DNA from: a virus
DNA length: 40,659 nt
Strand: one strand, 5' to 3'
Virus record (IMG/VR): IMGVR_UViG_3300025889_000277
Coordinates: 1 to 40,659 of that record
Positions 29,997 to 36,964 of this stretch are shown one piece after another. Made by a program: the position numbers and the translations under genes. Each line of letters starts with the position of its first letter. The stretch's first letter is position 1. The notes under the pieces were generated by a model. That model worked only from the letters and a program-made list of their open reading frames with translations. It was not told where the DNA came from and searched no databases.

Positions 29997-30272
29997 TTAT
30001 TCTACCACATCCTCCTTTGCGAGTTCGATATGCCTTGGATTAGCATAATTAAGAACTTCCCACGCTCCTCCGTTCCATATTTTTGTCAGGCCGCCAAGTT
30101 CCTTAGATGACGTTTGCATTTCCCCTTTCTTAGGTTCTATACATCCATACTGATATCCATCAAAACACTTCCTGCTGACACACTTATGACTAGAACACTG
30201 GTGACGAGGGCCAGCACCCCCGTGGTATTCCGTGTCAAACACCAGAGAGCTATTACAATAGAAGCATTTCAT
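29997..30272 (-). CDS. Zinc-binding protein at end of early block
   Basis: 91 aa from the internal ATG at 30272. 'CFYC' (residues 3-6), then 'HQCSSHKCVSRKC' and 'GC', enough Cys/His for one or two zinc sites. The second half is folded-looking ('IWNGGAWEVLNYANPRHIEL'). I chose this start because conserved Cys begin immediately after it and the leader ACTGTAAACAC is A-rich. Function unknown. Confidence 0.6.
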   Translation of the reverse strand: MKCFYCNSSLVFDTEYHGGAGPRHQCSSHKCVSRKCFDGYQYGCIEPKKGEMQTSSKELGGLTKIWNGGAWEVLNYANPRHIELAKEDVVE

Positions 30273-30320
30273 GTGTTTACAGTAATGAAGTGGTACTATC
30301 AAAAGAATTCGGCTTTTGCT

Positions 30321-30428
30321 TTAAAGCATTATAAAGGGCGCTTCCCTCTTCAGAAAGCCATAAGAATTCTTCAGGACTTTCGTAATATAATTCCTCCATA
30401 TCTCCCATTCATAGGGTTTTTTACTCAT
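30321..30428 (-). CDS. Small 35-aa protein
   Basis: 35 aa, 'MSKKPYEWEIWRNYITKVLK...', one aromatic-rich helix, ending 'REAPFIML'. Longer in-frame starts overlap the zinc-finger gene that ends at 30442; this ATG leaves a normal 13-bp gap. Amphipathic and basic; role unknown. Confidence 0.5.
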   Translation of the reverse strand: MSKKPYEWEIWRNYITKVLKNSYGFLKREAPFIML

Positions 30429-30441
30429 GCCTTTGAAAGTG

Positions 30442-30594
30442 TTATTGGGTAGGAAGGTTTTTTCTTTTTCCATCTTCCATTGCCTCCCATAAAAAGACAA
30501 GGTGCATGGTGATATCAGCGTCACAAAGGACGCATCTGTAGTTTGCTCGCCCCCTTCTAACGTACCGATCTAAAGGGTGGTTGCAGTCTTTCAT
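30442..30594 (-). CDS. Small zinc-finger protein overlapping the nucleotidyltransferase gene
   Basis: 50 aa, 'MKDCNHPLDRYVRRGRANYR', then CVLCDADITMHLVFLWEAME. Cys4, His6, Cys21 and Cys24 could bind one zinc. Its start lies 38 bp inside the end of the nucleotidyltransferase gene in another frame, so translation is probably coupled. It fills a region that would otherwise be empty, and its leader (TTTCTAATCCAA) fits. Confidence 0.55.
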   Translation of the reverse strand: MKDCNHPLDRYVRRGRANYRCVLCDADITMHLVFLWEAMEDGKRKNLPTQ

Positions 30595-31660
30595 TTGGAT
30601 TAGAAATATGATGACAAACGTATTTTTTCTCTTTACAGACTATACAATAAAATTTTAAGGGAAAATGCTCGTAGCAATACCCCCATAATCCTCTTCTTTT
30701 GGGGGGAGGGGTTAAATAGGTTTCCATAATCCAAGCGTCCCAGAACTCTCTATCTGGAGTTTCCGGCAATGAACTTGATTCAACCGCTTTGATTGTTTCT
30801 TCCATGAGTTTTTCGAGCTTCTCTTGAATTGTGGGATAGTCCAAGGTTCCAACCTTTATTTCTGTCAAAAACTGAGCCTCTTTTAGTGGAAAAACAATCT
30901 CCCCAGTCTCTGCGAGTTCCTTCAGCTGGAAACAACACCTGAAAGCATGACTTACGGCTTTCCAATCAATCCCCTGGTTTTCCATAGCTTTTTTTGACCG
31001 ATCTCCGTATTTCGTATTGAGGTTGTTCAGAGACTCGTTTACATGGAGAACTTGTTTATTGAGCTGAAATTTCTTCCCGAGGATTTCTAAAAACTCTTCC
31101 ATAACCATTTCCCCGTTTCTCCTTGATTCCCCCTTTACCATCCTCACAAACTCAGTTTTCGAGAGATCTTCAACAAATTCTCCAACCAGCTTTTTAGGGT
31201 CTTTGTCCTTAAAAAAATCCAATACCCTATGAAGCTCTCCAAGCCGCGATCCCTTCAGTCCGTATTTTCCCGCCTGCCTTCGGCAATAACCAATATACGG
31301 TTCAACCCTTTTGGAGATGAGCTTACTTCGATTTTTTAAAATAAATTCCCATTCGGGAGAATTATCAACCCACCACTTTTCAGGAGTGAAAAGAAGGTCT
31401 AGGGCATACGTTTGCCCTGTACAGCAATCATCAATGAATTGCCGGAGTTCTTTCCATTCTACGTCTACATCCTCAGAGGTGTTTCTCTCACCAAACTCCT
31501 TTGATCGCCCCTGAACGATGCTGTCCTTCGATCTTTTTAAAAGGATATTTTCAAGAGATTCTTGAAATATTCCCTTGTAGTCCGTATCGGAGGACGGCGT
31601 ATTGGTCCCATACACATGGGAACCGAATTGAGTTTGAAAGATTTTTTTAAAAGTTTCCAT
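30557..31660 (-). CDS. RlaP/Pol-beta-like nucleotidyltransferase
   Basis: 367 aa from the ATG at 31660 (31690 is possible but lies deeper in the upstream gene). 'FGSHVYGTNTPSSDTDYKGIF' (residues 12-32) is the GS...SDxDxxG active-site strand of the Pol-beta superfamily, in the form seen in PF10127 (RlaP), predicted to act in RNA repair. 'AGKYGLKGSRLGELHRVLDFF' and 'KAVSHAFRCCFQLKELAETGEI' also fit the family. The C-terminus adds a Cys/His-rich finger ('CYEHFPLKFYCIVC...CHH'). The neighbour upstream is a Pnkp-like phosphatase, overlapping by 14 bp, which strengthens an RNA- or DNA-end repair role. No ligase is nearby. Confidence 0.8.
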   Translation of the reverse strand: METFKKIFQTQFGSHVYGTNTPSSDTDYKGIFQESLENILLKRSKDSIVQGRSKEFGERNTSEDVDVEWKELRQFIDDCCTGQTYALDLLFTPEKWWVDNSPEWEFILKNRSKLISKRVEPYIGYCRRQAGKYGLKGSRLGELHRVLDFFKDKDPKKLVGEFVEDLSKTEFVRMVKGESRRNGEMVMEEFLEILGKKFQLNKQVLHVNESLNNLNTKYGDRSKKAMENQGIDWKAVSHAFRCCFQLKELAETGEIVFPLKEAQFLTEIKVGTLDYPTIQEKLEKLMEETIKAVESSSLPETPDREFWDAWIMETYLTPPPKRRGLWGYCYEHFPLKFYCIVCKEKKYVCHHISNPNERLQPPFRSVR

Positions 31661-32066
31661 CGGCGACTTGTAAGCAAATAAGACCTTCACTTCTCCACAT
31701 CTCCACTACCTGATTCCTGTCATCCAGCACCAGCCAAACACTATACTTGTCTTTAATGTTCTCTTCGTACAGGCGTTTTTTTATAATCGAATCCTTTTCC
31801 GTGTTCCCCTCCGGTCGCATGAAAAGGTGATCGTATTTGATGTGATGGACTCTCAACCATTCTTCTGTTTCAGGGCGGCATACAGAGTCCCTGCCACTCA
31901 TGAGGATCGTCACAAGACCATCTTCGCATGATTCCTGGATACATTCGAGAAGACGTATAATTGGTACGTTTGGAAGATCCTCTCCAACTCTTTCCCAATG
32001 GAAAGGGCTTCTGTCGCCTTTGTGGGCTAGTGTTCCGTCGATATCTACGATGATGCAGGGTTTCAT
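31647..32066 (-). CDS. Polynucleotide 3'-phosphatase domain (T4 Pnkp-like HAD)
   Basis: 139 aa, HAD fold. 'IIVDIDGTLAH' with Asp8 (nucleophile) and Asp10 (acid-base); 'MSGRD' (56-60) motif II; Lys96 or Lys97 motif III; 'LVLDDRNQVVEMWR' (112-125) motif IV with paired Asp. 'DRSPFHWERVGEDLPN' and 'GLICLQVADGNF' are marks of the phosphatase half of T4 polynucleotide kinase. The kinase half is absent. It would remove 3'-phosphate or 2',3'-cyclic phosphate from broken RNA or DNA ends. It overlaps both neighbours (4 bp upstream, 14 bp downstream). Confidence 0.88.
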   Translation of the reverse strand: MKPCIIVDIDGTLAHKGDRSPFHWERVGEDLPNVPIIRLLECIQESCEDGLVTILMSGRDSVCRPETEEWLRVHHIKYDHLFMRPEGNTEKDSIIKKRLYEENIKDKYSVWLVLDDRNQVVEMWRSEGLICLQVADGNF

Positions 32067-32572
32067 TCGTCTAAGGTGTTATTGGAAAGGAAGGAGGTGA
32101 GCCACTGTTCTTCATCCTTAAAAGAGTCATATTGATTCGCCAGCTCTTCCATGTTTACAGGAGAATCGGGCAATAAAGTGGCTTCTATTATTTTTAGTCT
32201 TAAACCATAACAATTAGCTAGTCCCCTCATCGCCCTCGTTGCATCCTCCTTCCACTTTCTAAAATCTTCTTCTTTCCTTGATTCTTGGATAGCCCATATC
32301 TTATCACCGTGCTCCTTTTGTCCTTCTTCCAGTGATTCGATTTTTTGCTTAAGGGAGGCGATTTCGTCGGCTTGGGATTGGTTCGTTTCGTGGAGTTCGT
32401 CGAGGACCTGAAAAACTTGTTTATCCTGATAATTCTTCCCTTCGACGAATCGTTCAGAAGGTTTTTTTGGCATAGGGGTTTTGATTAGGGGGGTGAGGGC
32501 ATAAAGCGCCCAAACAAATAAGGGAATCTGAAGGATAAAAAATAGGACTAAAATTTTTAGGTCTTGATCCAT
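32063..32572 (-). CDS. Membrane-anchored coiled-coil protein
   Basis: 169 aa from the ATG at 32572 (2 bp after the upstream stop; ATG 32581 is an alternative). Residues 6-30 form a membrane span ('ILVLFFILQIPLFVWALYAL'). A basic linker ('KKPSERFVEGKNYQDK') leads to a long coiled coil (about 55-110, with 'IASLKQKIESLEEGQKEHGDK'). The end is an acidic folded region. The topology suggests a cytoplasmic coiled coil held at the membrane. No motif gives a function. The stop overlaps the phosphatase start. Confidence 0.6.
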   Translation of the reverse strand: MDQDLKILVLFFILQIPLFVWALYALTPLIKTPMPKKPSERFVEGKNYQDKQVFQVLDELHETNQSQADEIASLKQKIESLEEGQKEHGDKIWAIQESRKEEDFRKWKEDATRAMRGLANCYGLRLKIIEATLLPDSPVNMEELANQYDSFKDEEQWLTSFLSNNTLDE

Positions 32573-32573
32573 A

Positions 32574-32927
32574 TCATTCATTAGGAAATAAATTGAGTAA
32601 AAAATCAAATAAAGCTCTGGCGTTTTCGTCTTTGAGGCGTTCCTCCCCTTTGCAGAGAGGATCACATGGCCAATATTTGCAGTCTAGCTCCCACCCGCTC
32701 TCTGAGATAATTTGCTGTAAGCTCTTTTTAAAGCCACACTCACCCCACATTCCCGTCAATAATATCCTCATTCCCCTAGGATCTCCTTTCTTGATTTCAA
32801 GCATTCGTTCGAGCACATCTCCGAGGAGGATGGGCATTATCTGTGGCTGTGTTTTGAGGTGATCACCTGGGTGATACTGCTTTTCCGCCAGCCTCTCAAT
32901 CAGAGAGGTGACTTGGTCTTTGGTCAT
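32574..32927 (-). CDS. Unknown early protein
   Basis: 117 aa, 'MTKDQVTSLIERLAEKQYHPGDH...', with 'IMPILLGDVLERMLEIKKGD' and a middle 'WELDCKYWPCDPLCKGEE'. The 'PI-x-L-G-DVL-x-x-M' element occurs in small early proteins of many metagenomic phages as I recall; a related 'GHPITLEHCRVAL' is in the gene at 33605. The end 'DFLLNLFP' also resembles that gene's 'DFLSQYLL', so the two may be distant paralogues. Start overlaps the upstream stop by 4 bp. Confidence 0.6.
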   Translation of the reverse strand: MTKDQVTSLIERLAEKQYHPGDHLKTQPQIMPILLGDVLERMLEIKKGDPRGMRILLTGMWGECGFKKSLQQIISESGWELDCKYWPCDPLCKGEERLKDENARALFDFLLNLFPNE

Positions 32928-33214
32928 TTGGTGAGGGATAAAAACGAATAAAGATTGTATTTGTCTGCCTTATCATCCATTCGATGCTCATACCACTTAA
33001 ACAGTTTGTCTACGGGTGCGTCGAGCCTCATGGCCTCATGGATGTCTCCCATGCTCCAAAAGTAATCATTGACAGCAATCACTCCTCCCGCGTGATCCGC
33101 TACCCACCAGCAAGTGTCAGGATCATCAAAGTCAGCTGCGTCTCCATAGTACTTCTCAACGAATGCTCTAGCGAGGTTATTGGCGGCTTTTTCGTAGGCT
33201 TTGAGGGGGGTCAT
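32924..33214 (-). CDS. Unknown early protein with aromatic core
   Basis: 96 aa, 'YEKAANNLARAFVEKYYGD', then 'CWWVADHAGGVIAVNDYFWSMGDIHEAMRL'. The 'WVADxxGGVxxxNDYF' pattern is familiar from small uncharacterised phage and bacterial proteins. Soluble alpha/beta. It is coupled on both sides by ATGA overlaps. Confidence 0.6.
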   Translation of the reverse strand: MTPLKAYEKAANNLARAFVEKYYGDAADFDDPDTCWWVADHAGGVIAVNDYFWSMGDIHEAMRLDAPVDKLFKWYEHRMDDKADKYNLYSFLSLTK

Positions 33215-33363
33215 TTGGAAAAATTACGATTAAGGTATTTTAGAAGAGGTTTTAAAATGAATGTTGGGATCAGTTTCGTCCACCAGCTCATCCTTGGAGA
33301 CCATTCATCCAGTACATCGTGGTAGTAGTACGTTATTCCTATTGGAGCTTTAGGTTTCTTCAT
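33211..33363 (-). CDS. Small basic protein
   Basis: 50 aa, 'MKKPKAPIGITYYYHDVLDE', then 'WTKLIPTFILKPLLKYLNRNF'. A basic hydrophobic C-terminal half could lie on a membrane. It is fitted exactly between neighbours by ATGA overlaps at both ends, which is good evidence that it is real. Function unknown. Confidence 0.6.
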   Translation of the reverse strand: MKKPKAPIGITYYYHDVLDEWSPRMSWWTKLIPTFILKPLLKYLNRNFSK

Positions 33364-33608
33364 TTGGAGTCGCTTAAAAGGTTAGGTTTAAGGTGCTCAT
33401 CGGCAGCAAAGGATATCGGGATTCTTATTAAAACTGCAAAAGAACAGAGGCCATAAATGTATACTGCTCTACTGCCCTCGTCCCACTCACCCATCTTGCT
33501 CGGATACCAAAAATCCCACAATACAAACGCTCCAATGAGCCAAAATACAGCAATAGCAATAAACAATGAAAGAAAAATGCTAAATGGTAAGATTAAAGTT
33601 TTCTTCAT
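33360..33608 (-). CDS. Two-span membrane protein
   Basis: 82 aa. Span 1 about residues 5-31 ('LILPFSIFLSLFIAIAVFWL' onward), an acidic external loop 'YPSKMGEWDEGSRA', span 2 about 49-67 ('VYIYGLCSFAVLIRIPISF'). Coupled by ATGA overlaps at both ends within the early operon. It might modify the host envelope early in infection; no family known to me. Confidence 0.6.
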   Translation of the reverse strand: MKKTLILPFSIFLSLFIAIAVFWLIGAFVLWDFWYPSKMGEWDEGSRAVYIYGLCSFAVLIRIPISFAADEHLKPNLLSDSK

Positions 33609-34045
33609 TTGTCATTGGTTAGAAGGTATTGGGAGAGGAAATCGTGAACTTCCTTTTGCTCTTCCCAGGGTTGGAGGTCTTGCCATTTATGGCATAGATA
33701 TTCATCTGCATTGCTATAGTCCAGCTCCCAAATTACGGCTCCTTTCTCGATCTCCCTCCTCAACGCCACACGGCAGTGTTCGAGGGTGATGGGGTGGCCT
33801 AAAACCTTGTACGGAGTCCAGACATTTCCATATATAATGCGATTTGCTTCGTCTAAACATGCGAGGCTATTGCAATAGTCCACGTCATTACATCCATACT
33901 CTGAATCATGTTCTTTTTTCTGACAGTATTTTTGAGAAATAAAAGTCAGCTCACCTTTTTCTTTGTGCTTTATCCTACACCCAAAGCTCAATTCCATCAG
34001 CTCCGGCACGAGAGATTGTATTTTGGCGGTGAGTTTTTCGATCAT
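33605..34045 (-). CDS. Conserved early phage protein
   Basis: 146 aa, 'MIEKLTAKIQSLVPELMELSFGCRIKHKEKGEL...', with Cys-rich middle ('KYCQKKEHDSEYGCNDVDYCNSLACLDE') and 'YKVLGHPITLEHCRVALRREI'. 'LVPELMELxFGC' followed by 'IGHPIxLxDVL' is a recurring pattern in early proteins of metagenomic phages in my recollection. Here an extra Cys-rich insert (about residues 40-64) might bind metal. Function unknown. Confidence 0.65.
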   Translation of the reverse strand: MIEKLTAKIQSLVPELMELSFGCRIKHKEKGELTFISQKYCQKKEHDSEYGCNDVDYCNSLACLDEANRIIYGNVWTPYKVLGHPITLEHCRVALRREIEKGAVIWELDYSNADEYLCHKWQDLQPWEEQKEVHDFLSQYLLTNDK

Positions 34046-34266
34046 ATGATTTTTTTAATGGTAAAATTTCCATTGATTTTGTATCGTGCGCCGTTAAGAG
34101 TACATTCTGTTTCGGCCTTCATTTTGGTGGCATTGGCTCTTCGCATTGCTTCTCCTATTACGGCTAGTGAAACAGGGATGAATGTTGGCACATGCTTCTT
34201 TATTTCTTTAAAGAAGGCTGCTGCCATTTGATCCTTCTTCTTCCGTTCTGTCAGGGTTGGGGGCAT
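34042..34266 (-). CDS. Small basic early protein
   Basis: 74 aa. A helical first half ('ERKKKDQMAAAFFKEIKKHVPTF...', 'LAVIGEAMRRANATKM') and a short beta-like end ('ECTLNGARYKINGNFTIKKI'). Its stop overlaps the next ATG by 4 bp. No family recognised. Confidence 0.55.
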   Translation of the reverse strand: MPPTLTERKKKDQMAAAFFKEIKKHVPTFIPVSLAVIGEAMRRANATKMKAETECTLNGARYKINGNFTIKKII

Positions 34267-34276
34267 GGGGTGGGGG

Positions 34277-34534
34277 TTAGGAAAAAATATTTTTGATTTT
34301 TCTCAGCAGTCGCCATTTTAGGTGGTGCCATTTTTCTCTGCGGACATACCGCCGATAAATAGCCGCGACTGGGATCACGGTCACACCCGTATCCTGATAT
34401 GGATGTCGCTTCCTGATGTATGTTCCGTTGGCTAATGTGGCATGAGGCACGTTTCCTTCAATCTTTATTGTTCTTTCGATATCCTTCCACCAATTCAAAA
34501 CAAGATATTGATTTTCTGTTTTCATAGGTTTCAT
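34277..34534 (-). CDS. Small basic early protein
   Basis: 85 aa; 'YLVLNWWKDIERTIKIEGNVP', then a very basic end ('YRRYVRREKWHHLKWRLLRKI'). The ATG overlaps the upstream zinc-ribbon gene's stop (ATGA). The cationic Trp/Arg-rich tail could bind nucleic acid or membrane. Unknown family. Confidence 0.55.
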   Translation of the reverse strand: MKPMKTENQYLVLNWWKDIERTIKIEGNVPHATLANGTYIRKRHPYQDTGVTVIPVAAIYRRYVRREKWHHLKWRLLRKIKNIFS

Positions 34535-34686
34535 TTACGATTACAAATAAAGGTTGTTCCTGGCGGCAATTCAATCTCTTCTTCGCGAGTCCAACGGCAA
34601 CCGCATTCAGTACAAGGCGATCCACCTTTGACTTTCGTTCGAGGAATTTTGCAGAGAGCACAAATGGTTCTAGTAGGCTTTTCCAT
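34531..34686 (-). CDS. Zinc-ribbon protein
   Basis: 51 aa with CALC (residues 9-12) and CTECGC (25-30), a compact four-Cys ribbon, then 'RWTREEEIELPPGTTFICN'. Leader (rightmost part TTCGCGT) lacks a Shine-Dalgarno sequence. It overlaps the next gene by 4 bp. Ribbons of this type often bind RNA or DNA, but no partner is visible. Confidence 0.65.
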   Translation of the reverse strand: MEKPTRTICALCKIPRTKVKGGSPCTECGCRWTREEEIELPPGTTFICNRK

Positions 34687-34703
34687 ACGCGAACAATGAG
34701 GGG

Positions 34704-34910
34704 TTAGGAGGTTTTCTTTTTTCTTTTTAGTCCGACTGTTGTCGTCACGTTTGTATATGCCTGGAGGATTTCGTACTCATCGGCCTTTTCTCTTAAGTTT
34801 CGAGAGATGATGTTTTTGGCGATGTTGAACCCCTCCTCGAAGCCTCGGCGATAATCAGGATTCATGTGTTTGAAATGCTCTGCAAATTCTGGAGGATAAG
34901 AGAAAACCAT
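34704..34910 (-). CDS. Small helical early protein
   Basis: 68 aa, 'FAEHFKHMNPDYRRGFEEGF' followed by helical 'IAKNIISRNLREKADEYEILQA' and a basic Thr-rich end. The 'N-P-D-Y-x-x-G-F-x-x-G' element suggests a small helical hairpin. Unknown. Confidence 0.55.
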   Translation of the reverse strand: MVFSYPPEFAEHFKHMNPDYRRGFEEGFNIAKNIISRNLREKADEYEILQAYTNVTTTVGLKRKKKTS

Positions 34911-34934
34911 AAACCAAAAATGAAATAATAAGAG

Positions 34935-35285
34935 CTAGAGCGGATTCACCATCCGAAGAACCTCCTTCAGGGCGCAGTATTCGGGGGAGAGGAGGCATGA
35001 GCCACTAGCTAAAAAACCCACCACTCCCACAAGTATTCCAATGAAAGATACAAAAAGAAGTATGTCTGCTAGACCATCTCCAATTATGTACTTTTTTGAG
35101 GCAATCAGAGTGAGAATAAACATTGCAGCTGAAGCAACCATTATCGCTAATGAAACAATTGGGGCGAAGGACTGCACCTTCACGAACTCCGGCCAAAAGG
35201 TTTCAATGCCTGTTCCGAGCTGAGAAGCCAGGGTTTCCAGGACGACTTTCACGTCCGTGTAGATTTGTTGGGTTACGGGTTCCAT
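34935..35285 (-). CDS. Membrane protein, paralogue 1 (EFVKVQ family)
   Basis: 116 aa. An N-terminal amphipathic helix ('VLETLASQLGTGIETFWPEF' then VKVQ), span 1 about residues 42-63, span 2 about 72-95, and a C-terminal cytoplasmic tail 'CLLSPEYCALKEVLRMVNPL'. Both ends are nearly identical to those of the gene at 35501 while the spans differ. I know similar phage proteins (LAxxLGTTxEHxWxxLVxQ ... NPEYxALKEIL) of unknown function, sometimes suspected to be holin-like. Tandem arrangement with its paralogue points to a recent duplication. Confidence 0.75.
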   Translation of the reverse strand: MEPVTQQIYTDVKVVLETLASQLGTGIETFWPEFVKVQSFAPIVSLAIMVASAAMFILTLIASKKYIIGDGLADILLFVSFIGILVGVVGFLASGSCLLSPEYCALKEVLRMVNPL

Positions 35286-35313
35286 AGAAACAAGGGGTAA
35301 AAAATAATAAGAG

Positions 35314-35475
35314 CTAGAGGGGTTTTATTTCTTCCCATGAAGTCACGGGTATTCCTCCACAATAATCGCCTCGCATCATGTACTCTTTCCCATCCGCAGT
35401 AACAGCAATTAGATGAGTGTATCCATTGAGGCGATCACTTGTTTCGATATAAAGCTTGACTACTTCTGTTTTCAT
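35314..35475 (-). CDS. Small beta protein between the membrane paralogues
   Basis: 53 aa, 'VVKLYIETSDRLNGYTHLIAV' then 'GKEYMMRGDYCGGIPVTSWEEI', predicted beta meander. It separates the duplicated membrane genes on the same strand, each with its own A/T leader. No family recognised. Confidence 0.6.
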   Translation of the reverse strand: MKTEVVKLYIETSDRLNGYTHLIAVTADGKEYMMRGDYCGGIPVTSWEEIKPL

Positions 35476-35500
35476 AACCCAGTTGGTAAAAATAATAATA

Positions 35501-35851
35501 TTAAAGCGGATTCACCATCTGAAGCACCTCCTTTAGGGCGCAGTACTCAGGGGAGAATAGACAGGGGAATCCTTCCACCAAAAGAACAAGACCCAAAAGG
35601 AAAAACACGGCTGCAATAGCACCGCCAAATATGGTCAACGGAGCCTCTAGGTCTTTTTCGTAAGCAATCTTGTAAAATCGGAAGATAAAATAACTGGACA
35701 CAGAACCAGCAATAAGAAGCAATATCCCACCTATAGGCTGAGCTATTTGCACCTTCACAAACTCAGGCCAAAAGGTTTCAACTCCCGTCCCGAGTTGAGA
35801 AGCGAGAGCTTGAAGTGCGTTCTTCACGTCTTCGTAGATTTGTGTTTCCAT
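35501..35851 (-). CDS. Membrane protein, paralogue 2 (EFVKVQ family)
   Basis: 116 aa, the same length as paralogue 1. 'LASQLGTGVETFWPEFVKVQ' at residues about 17-36, span 1 about 40-60, charged loop 'RFYKIAYEKDLE', span 2 about 72-93, and tail 'CLFSPEYCALKEVLQMVNPL'. The cytoplasmic ends are constrained while spans and loops have diverged, which suggests both copies bind the same partner or each other, like holin/antiholin pairs. This is inference. Confidence 0.75.
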   Translation of the reverse strand: METQIYEDVKNALQALASQLGTGVETFWPEFVKVQIAQPIGGILLLIAGSVSSYFIFRFYKIAYEKDLEAPLTIFGGAIAAVFFLLGLVLLVEGFPCLFSPEYCALKEVLQMVNPL

Positions 35852-35879
35852 ACAAACAAAATGTAAAAATATTAGGTGA

Positions 35880-36077
35880 TTAATCTATGACTGGGAGTCC
35901 TCGTAAGAACCGATCCAAGTCATCTGGGTAGCACCCCCACTCCACACACGTTTGACCAGCCATGAACTCCCCAAACTTCTTCCACCTTCGTTTTCCCAAG
36001 GCTTGTTCAATCTGATCCCATGGGACAACTGAGATAATCTGGAAATCTTCGAGGGTGAGGTTTTTCTTGAGGGGCAT
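35880..36077 (-). CDS. Unknown 65-aa protein
   Basis: 65 aa, 'LEDFQIISVVPWDQIEQALGKRRWKKFGEFMAG', then 'CVEWGCYPDDLDRFLRGLP'. It reads as a compact helical protein with a Trp/Lys-rich centre. No recognised family. Confidence 0.55.
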   Translation of the reverse strand: MPLKKNLTLEDFQIISVVPWDQIEQALGKRRWKKFGEFMAGQTCVEWGCYPDDLDRFLRGLPVID

Positions 36078-36085
36078 ATAAAAAA

Positions 36086-36595
36086 TTAAGTCTTCAAAAG
36101 TGTTTCCTTTATTTTAGCGTTCCAGTCGTCACCTAGCGCATCAATGTTTATTTGTTTCATGAGGTCCTCCACGTCAACAATCCATCCAGCTCCATGATGC
36201 GAGCCTAAATCGGCAACCATATAACACACCCTCCACCTATTTACCCAATATAAAAGTCTTTTTCTTAATTCCTCTTTAAGAGCTTCCTTGAATATTGCTA
36301 GTTGCTTCCCGTCTCTACACCATGAACAAATTCCGCAGTCACACCTCTTAGGCTCTTCTGTTGCTTTATATTGTGCTTTAGATTCATTTCTCAAGCATCT
36401 TCCACAATATCCACTTGGACTACCGCATTTAGGATCAATACATATTTCAGGCTCCTTCCCCTCCTCGTAGGCTTCGGCAGCTGCAACTTCCATTAACACA
36501 GTCATACTTCCATGTGGCTTCCCACCTGCTTCTAAAAAATCAAAAGTTTTCTCTGCCAACTTCTCTAGGAACCGATCTTTAAATTCTGGGTGCAT
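36086..36595 (-). CDS. Cys-rich zinc-binding protein
   Basis: 169 aa. The N-terminal ~45 residues are helical. Residues about 50-95 carry CIDPKC, CGRC, and CDCGICSWC clusters, enough for two zinc sites. The C-terminal ~75 residues are helical with 'WVNRWRVCYMVADLGSHHGAGW'. Unknown function; the largest of the Cys-rich early proteins. Confidence 0.6.
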   Translation of the reverse strand: MHPEFKDRFLEKLAEKTFDFLEAGGKPHGSMTVLMEVAAAEAYEEGKEPEICIDPKCGSPSGYCGRCLRNESKAQYKATEEPKRCDCGICSWCRDGKQLAIFKEALKEELRKRLLYWVNRWRVCYMVADLGSHHGAGWIVDVEDLMKQINIDALGDDWNAKIKETLLKT

Positions 36596-36611
36596 AAGAA
36601 TTATTAGTGAA

Positions 36612-36636
36612 TGAAAGCCCCCATTCTCAGGGGGCA
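36612..36636 (-). terminator. Leftward terminator hairpin
   Basis: GCCCCC (36618-36623) pairs with GGGGGC (36631-36636) around ATTCTCA. On the minus strand the stem is followed by TTTCATTCAC, a short T-tract. It lies after the 80-aa gene and may give partial termination within the early operon. Confidence 0.5.
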
Positions 36637-36669
36637 GTCCCTACCCCCGAAGGGATAAAGACAGGGCGA

Positions 36670-36912
36670 TTAAGCAGAAACGAGAGAGTCCGTTGGGAGC
36701 ACCTGGTGAGCAGGGCAGAAGGCCATGATGGTGTCGTAGCCTTTTTTGTGCGCCGCTTCCACGTCACAGGGCATCCAGTACCCTACCGACCCCAGAGACA
36801 TGAGAGTGCAGTCTTTCCCCAGGCAGTACTTGAGGAATACCTTGTACTTACGGGGTCTTTTCCAGACACCTCCTTTACGTGGGTTAGTGTCTTTGTACGG
36901 GTCAAGAACCAT
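36670..36912 (-). CDS. Unknown Cys-rich protein with a true Shine-Dalgarno start
   Basis: 80 aa from the ATG at 36912, chosen because AAAGGAGGT lies 5 nt upstream and longer frames overlap the zinc-finger gene at 36965. The start is 'MVLDPYKDTNPRKGGVWKRP'; later 'YCLGKDC', 'PCDVEAAHKKGYD' and 'FCPAH' give a possible zinc site. The surrounding DNA looks richer in G and C than neighbouring genes. The start signal and composition suggest a different origin. Function unknown. Confidence 0.65.
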   Translation of the reverse strand: MVLDPYKDTNPRKGGVWKRPRKYKVFLKYCLGKDCTLMSLGSVGYWMPCDVEAAHKKGYDTIMAFCPAHQVLPTDSLVSA

Positions 36913-36917
36913 TGGGA

Positions 36918-36926
36918 ACCTCCTTT
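36918..36926 (-). promoter_or_regulatory. Consensus Shine-Dalgarno AAAGGAGGT
   Basis: Minus strand AAAGGAGGT at 36926-36918, 5 nt before the ATG at 36912. It is the only strong ribosome-binding site I found; almost every other start in the window lacks one. Confidence 0.75.
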
Positions 36927-36964
36927 GTAAATCGTCCCGTTCAACCCCAAAGGGCTGAGGGGGA

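Noticed and set aside
30114-30452. 112-codon rightward frame
   Set aside because: Antisense to three small leftward genes with Cys-pair or coupled starts; no promoter or leader.
32993-33325. Rightward frame antisense to the early operon
   Set aside because: Lies opposite a tightly coupled leftward operon and has no recognisable protein features.
34458-34661. 67-codon leftward frame
   Set aside because: Overlaps the zinc-ribbon gene 34531-34686 and the 34277-34534 gene in another frame; those two are joined by an ATGA overlap and have better content.
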